Shown one piece after another: positions 22,110-36,100 of a stretch of 64,000 nt of DNA; within the stretch, counting starts at the first letter, position 1, and each line of letters starts with the position of its first letter. The position numbers and the translations under genes are program-made. The stretch is from contig CAWZYM010000154.1 in the NCBI GenBank assembly GCA_963966185.1, positions 124,001 to 188,000 of the forward strand, in the 5' to 3' direction. The notes below the pieces were generated by a model, which saw only the letters and a list, made by a program, of their open reading frames with translations, did not search any database and was not told where the DNA came from. Source of the stretch: Rhabditoides inermis (taxonomy: Eukaryota; Nematoda; Chromadorea; Rhabditida; Rhabditidae).

Positions 22110-23520
22110 TTGTATTTGAAGTCGTATAGACCTTTACCCTGTTCACAAGACTTTTCACAAGACTTTTCCCTACTTGTATTTGAAGTCGTATATTCCTTTT
22201 CCCTGTTCACAAGACCTTTCCCTACTTGTATTTTAAGTCGTATAGACCTTTCCCCTTTTCACAAGACTTTTCCCTACTTGTATTTGAAGTCGTATAGACC
22301 TTTTTCCTGTTCACAAGACTTTTCTCTACTTGTGTTTGAAGTCGTATAGACCTTTTCCCTGTTCACAAGACTTTTCACAAGACTTTTCCCTACTTGTATT
22401 TGAAGTCGTATATACCTTTTCCCTGTTCACAAGACTTTTCCCTACTTGTAATTGAAGTCGTATATACCTTTTCCCTGTTCACAAGACTTCTCCCTACTTG
22501 TTTTTGAAGTCGTATATACTTTTTCCCTGTTCACAAAACTTTTCCCTACTTGTACTTGAAGTCGTTTAGACCCTTTCCCTGTTCACAAGACTTTTTCCTA
22601 CTTACTTGTCCTTGAAGTCGTATAGACTTTTTTCCTGTTCACAAGACTGTTCACAAGACTTTTCCCTACTTGTATTCGAAGTCGTACAGACCTTTCCCCT
22701 GTTCACACGACTTTTCCCTACTTGTATTTGAAGTCGTACAGACCATTTCCCTGTTCACAAGACTTTTTCCTACTTTTTTTTAAAAGTAGTATAGGCCTGT
22801 TTCTGTTTACAAGACTTTTCCCTACTTCTTTTCAAGTCGTATAGATCTTTTTCCTGTTCACAAGACTTTTCCCTACTTGTATTTGAAGTCGTACAGACCA
22901 TTTCCATGTTCACAAGACTTTTCCCTACTTGTATTTGAAGTCGTACAGACCTTTTCCCTCTTCACAAGACTGTTCACAAGACTTTTCCCTACTTATATTT
23001 GAAGTCGTATAGACCTTTTCCCTGTTCACAAGACTTTTCCCTACTTATATTTGAAGTCGTACAGACCTTTTTCCTGTTCACAAGACTGTTCACAAGACTT
23101 TTTCCTACTTGTATTTCAAGTCGTATAGACCTTTTTCCTGTTCACAAGACTCTTCACAAGACTTTTCCCTACTTGTATTTCAAGTCGTATAGACCTTTTC
23201 CCTTTTCACAAGACTTTTCCCTACTTGTATTAGAAGTCGTATAGACTTTTTTCCTGTTCACAAGACTTTTCCCTACTTGTATTTGAAGTCGTATAGACCT
23301 TTTCCCTTTTTACAAGACTTTTCCCTACTTGTGTTTGAAGTCGTATATACCTTTTCCCTGTTCACAAGACTTTTCCCTACTTTTATTTGAAGTCGTATAG
23401 ACCTTTTTCCTGTTCCCTACTTGTTTTTGAAGTCGTATAGACCTTTTCCCTGTTCACAAGACTTTTATCTATTTATATTTGAAGTCGTATAGACTATTTT
23501 CCTGTTCACAAGACTGTTCA
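20800..23520. repeat. 2.7-kb mosaic block, copy B
   Basis: Second copy of the block at 8.9-11.6 kb. A private insertion and substitution near 21580 gives CGTTTTAAACC where copies A and C have CGTTTAGACC. It ends near 23520, where this copy has the 13-bp-deleted monomer while copy A keeps the TACGTG form. Confidence 0.77.
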
Positions 23521-25659
23521 CAAGACCTTTTGAAGTCGTATAGACCTTTTCCCTTTTCACAAGACTTTTCCCTACTTGTACTTGAAGTCGTAAAGACCTT
23601 TTCCCTGTTCACAAGACTTTTCCCTACTTATGTTTGAAGTCGTATAGACCTTTTTCCCGGTTCACAAGACTTTTCACAAGACGTTTCCCTACTTGTATTT
23701 GAAGTCGTAAAAACCTTTTTCCTGTTCACAAGACTTTTCCCTATTTGTATTAGAAGTCGTGTAGACCTTTTTTCTGTTCACAAGACTTTTCCCTACTTGT
23801 ATTTGAAGTCGTATAGACCTTTTCCCTTTTCACAAGACTTTTCCCTACTTGTACTTGAAGTCGTATAGACCTTTTCCCTGTTCACAAGACTTTTCCCTAC
23901 TTCTATTTGGAGTCGTATAGACCTTTTTCCTGTTCACAAGACTCATCCCTGCTTGTATTTAAAGTCGTATAGACCTTTTTCCTGTTCACAAGACTTTTCT
24001 CTACTTGTATTTGAAGTCGTATAGACCTTTGCCCTGTTCACAAGACCTTTCCCTACTTGTAGTTTAAGTCATATAGACCTTTTCCCTTTTCACAAGACTT
24101 TTCCCTACTTGTACTTGAAGTCGTATAGACCTTTTCCCTGTTCACAAGACTTTTCCCTACTTGTATTGGAAGTCGTATAGACCTTTTTCCTGTTCACAAG
24201 ACTTTTCTCTACTTGTATTTGAAGTCGTATAGACCTTTTCCCTGTTCACAAGACTTTTCTCAAGACTTTTCCCTACTTGTATTTGAAGTCGTATATACCT
24301 TTTCCCTGTTCACAAAATTTTTCCCTACTTGTTTTTTTTAAGTCCTATAGACCTTTTCCCTTTTCACAAGACTTTTCCCTACTTGTATTCGAAGTCGTAC
24401 AGACCATTTCCCTGTTCACAAGACTTTTTCCTACTTTTTTTTTAAAGTAGTATAAGCCTGTTTCTGTTTACAAGACTTTTCCCTACTTCTTTTCAAGTAA
24501 GTCGTATAGACCTTTTTCCTGTTCACAAGACTTTTCCCTACTTTTATTTGAAGTCGTACAGACCTTTTCCCTCTTCACAAGACTGTTCACAAGACTTTTC
24601 CCTACTTATATTTGAAGTCGTATAGACCTTTTCCCTGTTCACAAGACTTTTCCCTACTTATGTTTGAAGTCGTATAGACCTTTTTCCTGTTCACAAGACT
24701 GTTCACAAGACTTTTCCCTACTTGTTTTTCAAGTCGTATAGACCTTTTTCCTGTTCACAAGACTGTTCACAAGACTTTTCCCTACTTGTATTTCAAGTCG
24801 TATAGACCTTTTCCCTTTTCACAAGACTTTTCCCTACTTGTATTAGAAGTCGTATAGACTTTTTTCCTGTTCACAAGACTTTTCCCTACTTGTATTTGAA
24901 GTCGTATAGACCTTTTCCCTTTTTACAAGACTTTTCCCTATTTGTATTTGAAGTCGTATATACCTTTTCCCTGTTCACAAGACTTTTCCCTACTTGTGTT
25001 TTAAGTCGTTTAGACCTTTTCCCTTTTCACAAAACTTTTCCCTACTTGTACTTGAAGTCGTATAGATTTTTTCCCTGTTCACAAGACTTTTCCCTACTTG
25101 TATTTGAAGTCGTATAGACCTTTTTCCTGTTCACAAGACTTTTCTCTACTTGTATTTGAAATCGTATAGACCTTTTCCCTGTTCACAAGACTTTTCACAA
25201 GACTTTTCCCTACTTGTATTTGAAGTCGTATATACCTTTTCCCTTTTCACAAGACTTTTCTCTACTTGTATTTGAAGTCGTATAGACCTTTACCCTGTTC
25301 ACAAGACTTTTCACAAGACTTTTCCCTACTTGTGTTTGAAGTCGTATATTCCTTTTCCCTGTTCACAAGACCTTTCCCTACTTGTATTTTAAGTCGTATA
25401 GACCTTTTCCCTTTTCACAAGACATTTCCCTACTTGTACTTGAAGTCGTATAGACCTTTTCCCTGTTCACAAGACTTTTCCCTACTTGTATTTGAAGTCG
25501 TATAGACCTTTTTCCTGTTCACAAGACTTTTCTCTACTTGTGTTTGAAGTCGTATAGACCTTTTCCCTGTTCACAAGACTTTTCACAAGACTTTTCCCTA
25601 CTTGTATTTGAAGTCGTATATACCTTTTCTCTGTTCACAAGACTTTTCCCTACTTGTAA

Positions 25660-25690
25660 TTGAAGTCGTACAGACCTTTTTCCTGTTCAC
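25660..25690. other. Internal HOR deletion junction (about 600 bp missing)
   Basis: The AATTGAAGTCG monomer passes directly into TACAGACCTTTTTCCTG. In copies such as 3366-4560 these two sequences are separated by roughly 600 bp holding CTTACTTGTCC and the type 1 hairpin. The identical join appears near 30903. The breakpoint lies inside the shared GAAGTCGTA, which fits in-register recombination between monomers. Confidence 0.8.
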
Positions 25691-27628
25691 AAGACTGTTC
25701 ACAAGACTTTTTCCTACTTGTATTTCAAGTCGTATAGACCTTTTTCCTGTTCACAAGACTCTTCACAAGACTTTTCCCTACTTGTATTTCAAGTCGTATA
25801 GACCTTTTCCCTTTTCACAAGACTTTTCCCTACTTGTATTAGAAGTCGTATAGACTTTTTTCCTGTTCACAAGACTTTTCCCTACTTGTATTTGAAGTCG
25901 TATAGACCTTTTCCCTTTTTACAAGACTTTTCCCTACTTGTGTTTGAAGTCGTATATACCTTTTCCCTGTTCACAAGACTTTTCCCTACTTTTATTTGAA
26001 GTCGTATAGACCTTTTTCCTGTTCCCTACTTGTTTTTGAAGTCGTATAGACCTTTTCCCTGTTCACAAGACTTTTATCTATTTATATTTGAAGTCGTATA
26101 GACTATTTTCCTGTTCACAAGACTGTTCACAAGACCTTTCCCTACGTGTATTTGAAGTCGTAGAGACCTTTTCCCTTTTCACAAGACTTTTCCCTACTTG
26201 TACTTGAAGTCGTAAAGACCTTTTCCCTGTTCACAAGACTTTTCCCTACTTATGTTTGAAGTCGTTTAGACCTTTTTCCCGGTTCACAAAACTTTTCACA
26301 AGACGTTTCCCTACTTGTATTTGAAGTCGTAAATACCTTTTTCCTGTTCACAAGACTTTTCCCTATTTGTATTAGAAGTCGTGTAGACCTTTTTTCTGTT
26401 CACAAGACTTTTCCCTACTTGTATTTGAAGTCGTATAGACCTTTTCCCTTTTCACAAGACTTTTCCCTACTTGTACTTGAAGTCGTATAGACCTTTTCCC
26501 TGTTCACAAGACTTTTCCCTACTTCTATTTGGAGTCGTATAGACCTTTTTCCTGTTCACAAGACTCATCCCTGCTTGTATTTAAAGTCGTATAGACCTTT
26601 TTCCTGTTCACAAGACTTTTCTCTACTTGTATTTGAAGTCGTATAGACTTTTTCCCTGTTCACAAGACTTTTCACAAGACTTTTCCTTACTTGTATTTGA
26701 AGTCGTATATACCTTTGCCCTGTTCACAAGACCTTTCCCTACTTGTAGTTTAAGTCATATAGACCTTTTCCCTTTTCACAAGACTTTTCCCTACTTGTAC
26801 TTGAAGTCGTATAGACCTTTTCCCTGTTCACAAGACTTTTCCCTACTTGTATTGGAAGTCGTATAGACCTTTTTCCTGTTCACAAGACTTTTCTCTACTT
26901 GTATTTGAAGTCGTATAGACCTTTTCCCTGTTCACAAGACTTTTCTCAAGACTTTTCCCTACTTGTATTTGAAGTCGTATATACCTTTTCCCTGTTCACA
27001 AAATTTTTCCCTACTTGTTTTTTTTTTAAGTCCTATAGACCTTTTCCCTTTTCACAAGACTTTTCCCTACTTGTATTCGAAGTCGTACAGACCATTTCCC
27101 TGTTCACAAGACTTTTTCCTACTTTTTTTTTAAAGTAGTATAAGCCTGTTTCTGTTTACAAGACTTTTCCCTACTTCTTTTCAAGTAAGTCGTATAGACC
27201 TTTTTCCTGTTCACAAGACTTTTCCCTACTTTTATTTGAAGTCGTACAGACCTTTTCCCTCTTCACAAGACTGTTCACAAGACTTTTCCCTACTTATATT
27301 TGAAGTCGTATAGACCTTTTCCCTGTTCACAAGACTTTTCCCTACTTATATTTGAAGTCGTATAGACCTTTTTCCTGTTCACAAGACTGTTCACAAGACT
27401 TTTCCCTACTTGTTTTTCAAGTCGTATAGACCTTTTTCCTGTTCACAAGACTGTTCACAAGACTTTTCCCTACTTGTATTTCAAGTCGTATAGACCTTTT
27501 CCCTTTTCACAAGACTTTTCCCTACTTGTATTAGAAGTCGTATAGACTTTTTTCCTGTTCACAAGACTTTTCCCTACTTGTATTTGAAGTCGTATAGACC
27601 TTTTCCCTTTTTACAAGACTTTTCCCTA

Positions 27629-28080
27629 TTTGTATTTGAAGTCGTATATACCTTTTCCCTGTTCACAAGACTTTTCCCTACTTGTGTTTTAAGTCGTTTA
27701 GACCTTTTCCCTTTTCACAAAACTTTTCCCTACTTGTACTTGAAGTCGTATAGATTTTTTCCCTGTTCACAAGACTTTTCCCTACTTGTATTTGAAGTCG
27801 TATAGACCTTTTTCCTGTTCACAAGACTTTTCTCTACTTGTATTTGAAATCGTATAGACCTTTTCCCTGTTCACAAGACTTTTCACAAGACTTTTCCCTA
27901 TTTGTATTTGAAGTCGTATATACCTTTTCCCTGTTCACAAGACTTTTCCCTACTTGTGTTTTAAGTCGTTTAGACCTTTTCCCTTTTCACAAAACTTTTC
28001 CCTACTTGTACTTGAAGTCGTATAGATTTTTTCCCTGTTCACAAGACTTTTCCCTACTTGTATTTGAAGTCGTATAGACC
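27629..28080. repeat. 272-bp partial tandem duplication
   Basis: 27901-28080 repeats 27629-27808: TTTGTATTTGAAG, then GTGTTTTAAGTCGTTTAG, then GATTTTTTCCC. The offset is 272 bp, that is five 52-bp monomers plus one 12-bp module. It is cut short by the 5,233-bp junction at about 28080 and has no counterpart at 33133, so it was created at or after that exchange. Confidence 0.75.
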
Positions 28081-31000
28081 TTTTTCCTGTTCACAAGACT
28101 TTTCCCTACTTGTATTTGAAGTCGTACAGACCATTTCCATGTTCACAAGACTTTTCCCTACTTGTATTTGAAGTCGTACAGACCTTTTCCCTCTTCACAA
28201 GACTGTTCACAAGACTTTTCCCTACTTATATTTGAAGTCGTATAGACCTTTTCCCTGTTCACAAGACTTTTCCCTACTTATATTTGAAGTCGTACAGACC
28301 TTTTTCCTGTTCACAAGACTGTTCACAAGACTTTTTCCTACTTGTATTTCAAGTCGTATAGACCTTTTTCCTGTTCACAAGACTCTTCACAAGACTTTTC
28401 CCTACTTGTATTTCAAGTCGTATAGACCTTTTCCCTTTTCACAAGACTTTTCCCTACTTGTATTAGAAGTCGTATAGACTTTTTTCTTGTTCACAAGACT
28501 TTTCCCTACTTGTATTTGAAGTCGTATAGACCTTTTCCCTTTTTACAAGACTTTTCCCTACTTGTGTTTGAAGTCGTATATACCTTTTCCCTGTTCACAA
28601 GACTTTTCCCTACTTTTATTTGAAGTCGTATAGACCTTTTTCCTGTTCCCTACTTGTTTTTGAAGTCGTATAGACCTTTTCCCTGTTCACAAGACTTTTA
28701 TCTATTTATATTTGAAGTCGTATAGACTATTTTCCTGTTCACAAGACTGTTCACAAGACCTTTTGAAGTCGTATAGACCTTTTCCCTTTTCACAAGACTT
28801 TTCCCTACTTGTACTTGAAGTCGTAAAGACCTTTTCCCTGTTCACAAGACTTTTCCCTACTTATGTTTGAAGTCGTATAGACCTTTTTCCCGGTTCACAA
28901 GACTTTTCACAAGACGTTTCCCTACTTGTATTTGAAGTCGTAAATACCTTTTTCCTGTTCACAAGACTTTTCCCTATTTGTATTAGAAGTCGTGTAGACC
29001 TTTTTTCTGTTCACAAGACTTTTCCCTACTTGTATTTGAAGTCGTATAGACCTTTTCCCTTTTCACAAGACTTTTCCCTACTTGTACTTGAAGTCGTATA
29101 GACCTTTTCCCTGTTCACAAAACTTTTCCCTACTTCTATTTGGAGTCGTATAGACCTTTTTCCTGTTCACAAGACTCATCCCTGCTTGTATTTAAAGTCG
29201 TATAGACCTTTTTCCTGTTCACAAGACTTTTCTCTACTTGTATTTGAAGTCGTATAGACCTTTGCCCTGTTCACAAGACCTTTCCCTACTTGTAGTTTAA
29301 GTCATATAGACCTTTTCCCTTTTCACAAGACTTTTCCCTACTTGTACTTGAAGTCGTATAGACCTTTTCCCTGTTCACAAGACTTTTCCCTACTTGTATT
29401 GGAAGTCGTATAGACCTTTTTCCTGTTCACAAGACTTTTCTCTACTTGTATTTGAAGTCGTATAGACCTTTTCCCTGTTCACAAGACTTTTCTCAAGACT
29501 TTTCCCTACTTGTATTTGAAGTCGTATATACCTTTTCCCTGTTCACAAAATTTTTCCCTACTTGTTTTTTTTAAGTCCTATAGACCTTTTCCCTTTTCAC
29601 AAGACTTTTCCCTACTTGTATTCGAAGTCGTACAGACCATTTCCCTGTTCACAAGACTTTTTCCTACTTTTTTTTTAAAGTAGTATAAGCCTGTTTCTGT
29701 TTACAAGACTTTTCCCTACTTCTTTTCAAGTAAGTCGTATAGACCTTTTTCCTGTTCACAAGACTTTTCCCTACTTTTATTTGAAGTCGTACAGACCTTT
29801 TCCCTCTTCACAAGACTGTTCACAAGACTTTTCCCTACTTATATTTGAAGTCGTATAGACCTTTTCCCTGTTCACAAGACTTTTCCCTACTTATATTTGA
29901 AGTCGTATAGACCTTTTTCCTGTTCACAAGACTGTTCACAAGACTTTTCCCTACTTGTTTTTCAAGTCGTATAGACCTTTTTCCTGTTCACAAGACTGTT
30001 CACAAGACTTTTCCCTACTTGTATTTCAAGTCGTATAGACCTTTTCCCTTTTCACAAGACTTTTCCCTACTTGTATTAGAAGTCGTATAGACTTTTTTCC
30101 TGTTCACAAGACTTTTCCCTACTTGTATTTGAAGTCGTATAGACCTTTTCCCTTTTTACAAGACTTTTCCCTATTTGTATTTGAAGTCGTATATACCTTT
30201 TCCCTGTTCACAAGACTTTTCCCTACTTGTGTTTTAAGTCGTTTAGACCTTTTCCCTTTTCACAAAACTTTTCCCTACTTGTACTTGAAGTCGTATAGAT
30301 TTTTTCCCTGTTCACAAGACTTTTCCCTACTTGTATTTGAAGTCGTATAGACCTTTTTCCTGTTCACAAGACTTTTCTCTACTTGTATTTGAAATCGTAT
30401 AGACCTTTTCCCTGTTCACAAGACTTTTCACAAGACTTTTCCCTACTTGTATTTGAAGTCGTATATACCTTTTCCCTTTTCACAAGACTTTTCTCTACTT
30501 GTATTTGAAGTCGTATAGACCTTTACCCTGTTCACAAGACTTTTCACAAGACTTTTCCCTACTTGTGTTTGAAGTCGTATATTCCTTTTCCCTGTTCACA
30601 AGACCTTTCCCTACTTGTATTTTAAGTCGTATAGACCTTTTCCCTTTTCACAAGACATTTCCCTACTTGTACTTGAAGTCGTATAGACCTTTTCCCTGTT
30701 CACAAGACTTTTCCCTACTTGTATTTGAAGTCGTATAGACCTTTTTCCTGTTCACAAGACTTTTCTCTACTTGTGTTTGAAGTCGTATAGACCTTTTCCC
30801 TGTTCACAAGACTTTTCACAAGACTTTTCCCTACTTGTATTTGAAGTCGTATATACCTTTTCTCTGTTCACAAGACTTTTCCCTACTTGTAATTGAAGTC
30901 GTACAGACCTTTTTCCTGTTCACAAGACTGTTCACAAGACTTTTTCCTACTTGTATTTCAAGTCGTATAGACCTTTTTCCTGTTCACAAGACTCTTCACA

Positions 31001-33185
31001 AGACTTTTCCCTACTTGTATTTCAAGTCGTATAGACCTTTTCCCTTTTCACAAGACTTTTCCCTACTTGTATTAGAAGTCGTATAGACTTTTTTCCTGTT
31101 CACAAGACTTTTCCCTACTTGTATTTGAAGTCGTATAGACCTTTTCCCTTTTTACAAGACTTTTCCCTACTTGTGTTTGAAGTCGTATATACCTTTTCCC
31201 TGTTCACAAGACTTTTCCCTACTTTTATTTGAAGTCGTATAGACCTTTTTCCTGTTCCCTACTTGTTTTTGAAGTCGTATAGACCTTTTCCCTGTTCACA
31301 AGACTTTTATCTATTTATATTTGAAGTCGTATAGACTATTTTCCTGTTCACAAGACTGTTCACAAGACCTTTCCCTACGTGTATTTGAAGTCGTAGAGAC
31401 CTTTTCCCTTTTCACAAGACTTTTCCCTACTTGTACTTGAAGTCGTAAAGACCTTTTCCCTGTTCACAAGACTTTTCCCTACTTATGTTTGAAGTCGTAT
31501 AGACCTTTTTCCCGGTTCACAAAACTTTTCACAAGACGTTTCCCTACTTGTATTTGAAGTCGTAAATACCTTTTTCCTGTTCACAAGACTTTTCCCTATT
31601 TGTATTAGAAGTCGTGTAGACCTTTTTTCTGTTCACAAGACTTTTCCCTACTTGTATTTGAAGTCGTATAGACCTTTTCCCTTTTCACAAGACTTTTCCC
31701 TACTTGTACTTGAAGTCGTATAGACCTTTTCCCTGTTCACAAGACTTTTCCCTACTTCTATTTGGAGTCGTATAGACCTTTTTCCTGTTCACAAGACTCA
31801 TCCCTGCTTGTATTTAAAGTCGTATAGACCTTTTTCCTGTTCACAAGACTTTTCTCTACTTGTATTTGAAGTCGTATAGACTTTTTCCCTGTTCACAAGA
31901 CTTTTCACAAGACTTTTCCTTACTTGTATTTGAAGTCGTATATACCTTTGCCTTGTTCACAAGACCTTTCCCTACTTGTAGTTTAAGTCATATAGACCTT
32001 TTCCCTTTTCACAAGACTTTTCCCTACTTGTACTTGAAGTCGTATAGACCTTTTCCCTGTTCACAAGACTTTTCCCTACTTGTATTGGAAGTCGTATAGA
32101 CCTTTTTCCTGTTCACAAGACTTTTCTCTACTTGTATTTGAAGTCGTATAGACCTTTTCCCTGTTCACAAGACTTTTCTCAAGACTTTTCCCTACTTGTA
32201 TTTGAAGTCGTATATACCTTTTCCCTGTTCACAAAATTTTTCCCTACTTGTTTTTTTTTTAAGTCCTATAGACCTTTTCCCTTTTCACAAGACTTTTCCC
32301 TACTTGTATTCGAAGTCGTACAGACCATTTCCCTGTTCACAAGACTTTTTCCTACTTTTTTTTAAAGTAGTATAAGCCTGTTTCTGTTTACAAGACTTTT
32401 CCCTACTTCTTTTCAAGTAAGTCGTATAGACCTTTTTCCTGTTCACAAGACTTTTCCCTACTTTTATTTGAAGTCGTACAGACCTTTTCCCTCTTCACAA
32501 GACTGTTCACAAGACTTTTCCCTACTTATATTTGAAGTCGTATAGACCTTTTCCCTGTTCACAAGACTTTTCCCTACTTATATTTGAAGTCGTATAGACC
32601 TTTTTCCTGTTCACAAGACTGTTCACAAGACTTTTCCCTACTTGTTTTTCAAGTCGTATAGACCTTTTTCCTGTTCACAAGACTGTTCACAAGACTTTTC
32701 CCTACTTGTATTTCAAGTCGTATAGACCTTTTCCCTTTTCACAAGACTTTTCCCTACTTGTATTAGAAGTCGTATAGACTTTTTTCCTGTTCACAAGACT
32801 TTTCCCTACTTGTATTTGAAGTCGTATAGACCTTTTCCCTTTTTACAAGACTTTTCCCTATTTGTATTTGAAGTCGTATATACCTTTTCCCTGTTCACAA
32901 GACTTTTCCCTACTTGTGTTTTAAGTCGTTTAGACCTTTTCCCTTTTCACAAAACTTTTCCCTACTTGTACTTGAAGTCGTATAGATTTTTTCCCTGTTC
33001 ACAAGACTTTTCCCTACTTGTATTTGAAGTCGTATAGACCTTTTTCCTGTTCACAAGACTTTTCTCTACTTGTATTTGAAATCGTATAGACCTTTTCCCT
33101 GTTCACAAGACTTTTCACAAGACTTTTCCCTACTTGTATTTGAAGTCGTATATACCTTTTCCCTTTTCACAAGACTTTTCTCTAC

Positions 33186-36100
33186 TTGTATTTGAAGTCG
33201 TATAGACCTTTACCCTGTTCACAAGACTTTTCAGAAGACTTTTCCCTACTTGTGTTTGAAGTCGTATATTCCTTTTCCCTGTTCACAAGACCTTTCCCTA
33301 CTTGTATTTTAAGTCGTATAGACCTTTTCCCTTTTCACAAGACATTTCCCTACTTGTACTTGAAGTCGTATAGACCTTTTCCCTGTTCACAAGACTTTTC
33401 CCTACTTGTATTTGAAGTCGTATAGACCTTTTTCCTGTTCACAAGACTTTTCTCTACTTGTGTTTGAAGTCGTATAGACCTTTTCCCTGTTCACAAGACT
33501 TTTCACAAGACTTTTCCCTACTTGTATTTGAAGTCGTATATACCTTTTCCCTGTTCACAAGACTTTTCCCTACTTGTAATTGAAGTCGTATATACCTTTT
33601 CCCTGTTCACAAGACTTCTCCCTACTTGTTTTTGAAGTCGTATATACCTTTTCCTTGTTCACAAGACTTTTCCCTACTTGTACTTGAAGTCGTTTAGACC
33701 CTTTCCCTGTTCACAAGACTTTTTCCTACTTACTTGTCCTTGAAGTCGTATAGACTTTTTTCCTGTTCACAAGACTGTTCACAAGACTTTTCCCTACTTG
33801 TATTCGAAGTCGTACAGACCTGTTCACAGACTTTTCCCTACTTGTATTTGAAGTCGTACAGACCATTTCCCTGTTCACAAGACTTTTTCCTACTTTTTTT
33901 TAAAAGTAGTATAGGCCTGTTTCTGTTTACAAGACTTTTCCCTACTTCTTTTCAAGTCGTATAGATCTTTTTCCTGTTCACAAGACTTTTCCCTACTTGT
34001 ATTTGAAGTCGTACAGACCATTTCCATGTTCACAAGACTTTTCCCTACTTGTATTTGAAGTCGTACAGACCTTTTCCCTCTTCACAAGACTGTTCACAAG
34101 ACTTTTCCCTACTTATATTTGAAGTCGTATAGACCTTTTCCCTGTTCACAAGACTTTTCCCTACTTATATTTGAAGTCGTACAGACCTTTTTCCTGTTCA
34201 CAAGACTGTTCACAAGACTTTTTCCTACTTGTATTTCAAGTCGTATAGACCTTTTTCCTGTTCACAAGACTCTTCACAAGACTTTTCCCTACTTGTATTT
34301 CAAGTCGTATAGACCTTTTCCCTTTTCACAAGACTTTTCCCTACTTGTATTAGAAGTCGTATAGACTTTTTTCCTGTTCACAAGACTTTTCCCTACTTGT
34401 ATTTGAAGTCGTATAGACCTTTTCCCTTTTTACAAGACTTTTCCCTACTTGTGTTTGAAGTCGTATATACCTTTTCCCTTTACAAGACTTTTCCCTACTT
34501 GTGTTTGAAGTCGTATATACCTTTTCCCTGTTCACAAGACTTTTCCCTACTTTTATTTGAAGTCGTATAGACCTTTTTCCTGTGTCCCTACTTGTTTTTG
34601 AAGTCGTATAGACCTTTTCCCTGTTCACAAGACTTTTATCTATTTATATTTGAAGTCGTATAGACTATTTTCCTGTTCACAAGACTGTTCACAAGACCTT
34701 TTGAAGTCGTGTATAGACCTTTTCCCTTTTCACAAGACTTTTCCCTACTTGTACTTGAAGTCCGTAAAGAACCTTTTCCCTGTTCACAAGGACTTTTCCC
34801 TACTTATGTTTGAAGTCGTATAGACCTTTTTCCCGGTTCACAAGACTTTTCACAAGACGTTTCCCTACTTGTATTTGAAGTCGTAAATACCTTTTTCCTG
34901 TTCACAAGACTTTTCCCTATTTGTATTAGAAGTCGTGTAGACCTTTTTTCTGTTCACAAGACTTTTCCCTACTTGTATTTGAAGTCGTATAGACCTTTTC
35001 CCTTTTCACAAGACTTTTCCCTACTTGTACTTGAAGTCGTATAGACCTTTTCCCTGTTCACAAGACTTTTCCCTACTTCTATTTGGAGTCGTATAGACCT
35101 TTTTCCTGTTCACAAGACTCATCCCTGCTTGTATTTAAAGTCGTATAGACCTTTTTCCTGTTCACAAGACTTTTCTCTACTTGTATTTGAAGTCGTATAG
35201 ACCTTTGCCCTGTTCACAAGACCTTTCCCTACTTGTAGTTTAAGTCATATAGACCTTTTCCCTTTTCACAAGACTTTTCCCTACTTGTACTTGAAGTCGT
35301 ATAGACCTTTTCCCTGTTCACAAGACTTTTCCTACTTGTATTGGAAGTCGTATAGACCTTTTTCCTGTTCACAAGACTTTTCTCTACTTGTATTTGAAGT
35401 CGTATAGACCTTTTCCCTGTTCACAAGACTTTTCTCAAGACTTTTCCCTACTTGTATTTGAAGTCGTATATACCTTTTCCCTGTTCACAAAATTTTTTCC
35501 CTACTTGTTTTTTTTAAGTCCTATAGACCTTTTCCCTTTTCACAAGACTTTTCCCTACTTGTATTCGAAGTCGTACAGACCATTTCCCTGTTCACAAGAC
35601 TTTTTCCTACTTTTTTTTTAAAGTAGTATAAGCCTGTTTCTGTTTACAAGACTTTTCCCTACTTCTTTTCAAGTAAGTCGTATAGACCTTTTTCCTGTTC
35701 ACAAGACTTTTCCCTACTTTTATTTGAAGTCGTACAGACCTTTTCCCTCTTCACAAGACTGTTCACAAGACTTTTCCCTACTTATATTTGAAGTCGTATA
35801 GACCTTTTCCCTGTTCACAAGACTTTTCCCTACTTATATTTGAAGTCGTATAGACCTTTTTCCTGTTCACAAGACTGTTCACAAGACTTTTCCCTACTTG
35901 TTTTTCAAGTCGTATAGACCTTTTTCCTGTTCACAAGACTGTTCACAAGACTTTTCCCTACTTGTATTTCAAGTCGTATAGACCTTTTCCCTTTTCACAA
36001 GACTTTTCCCTACTTGTATTAGAAGTCGTATAGACTTTTTTCCTGTTCACAAGACTTTTCCCTACTTGTATTTGAAGTCGTATAGACCTTTTCCCTTTTT

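Larger units (their letters stand above)
22848..33132. repeat. Two 5-kb blocks at 5,233-bp offset
   Basis: About 22848-27900 is repeated at 28081-33132. Shared markers include the same deletion junction (near 25670 and 30903), the T10 run (27018 and 32251), and type 2 hairpins at 24431/29664 and 27119/32352. The junction at about 28074-28081 joins a plain monomer to GTACAGACCATTTCCATG. The stretch 27901-28080 belongs to a separate small duplication between the copies. Within each block, HOR spacing is about 2,687 bp rather than 3,233. Confidence 0.83.
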
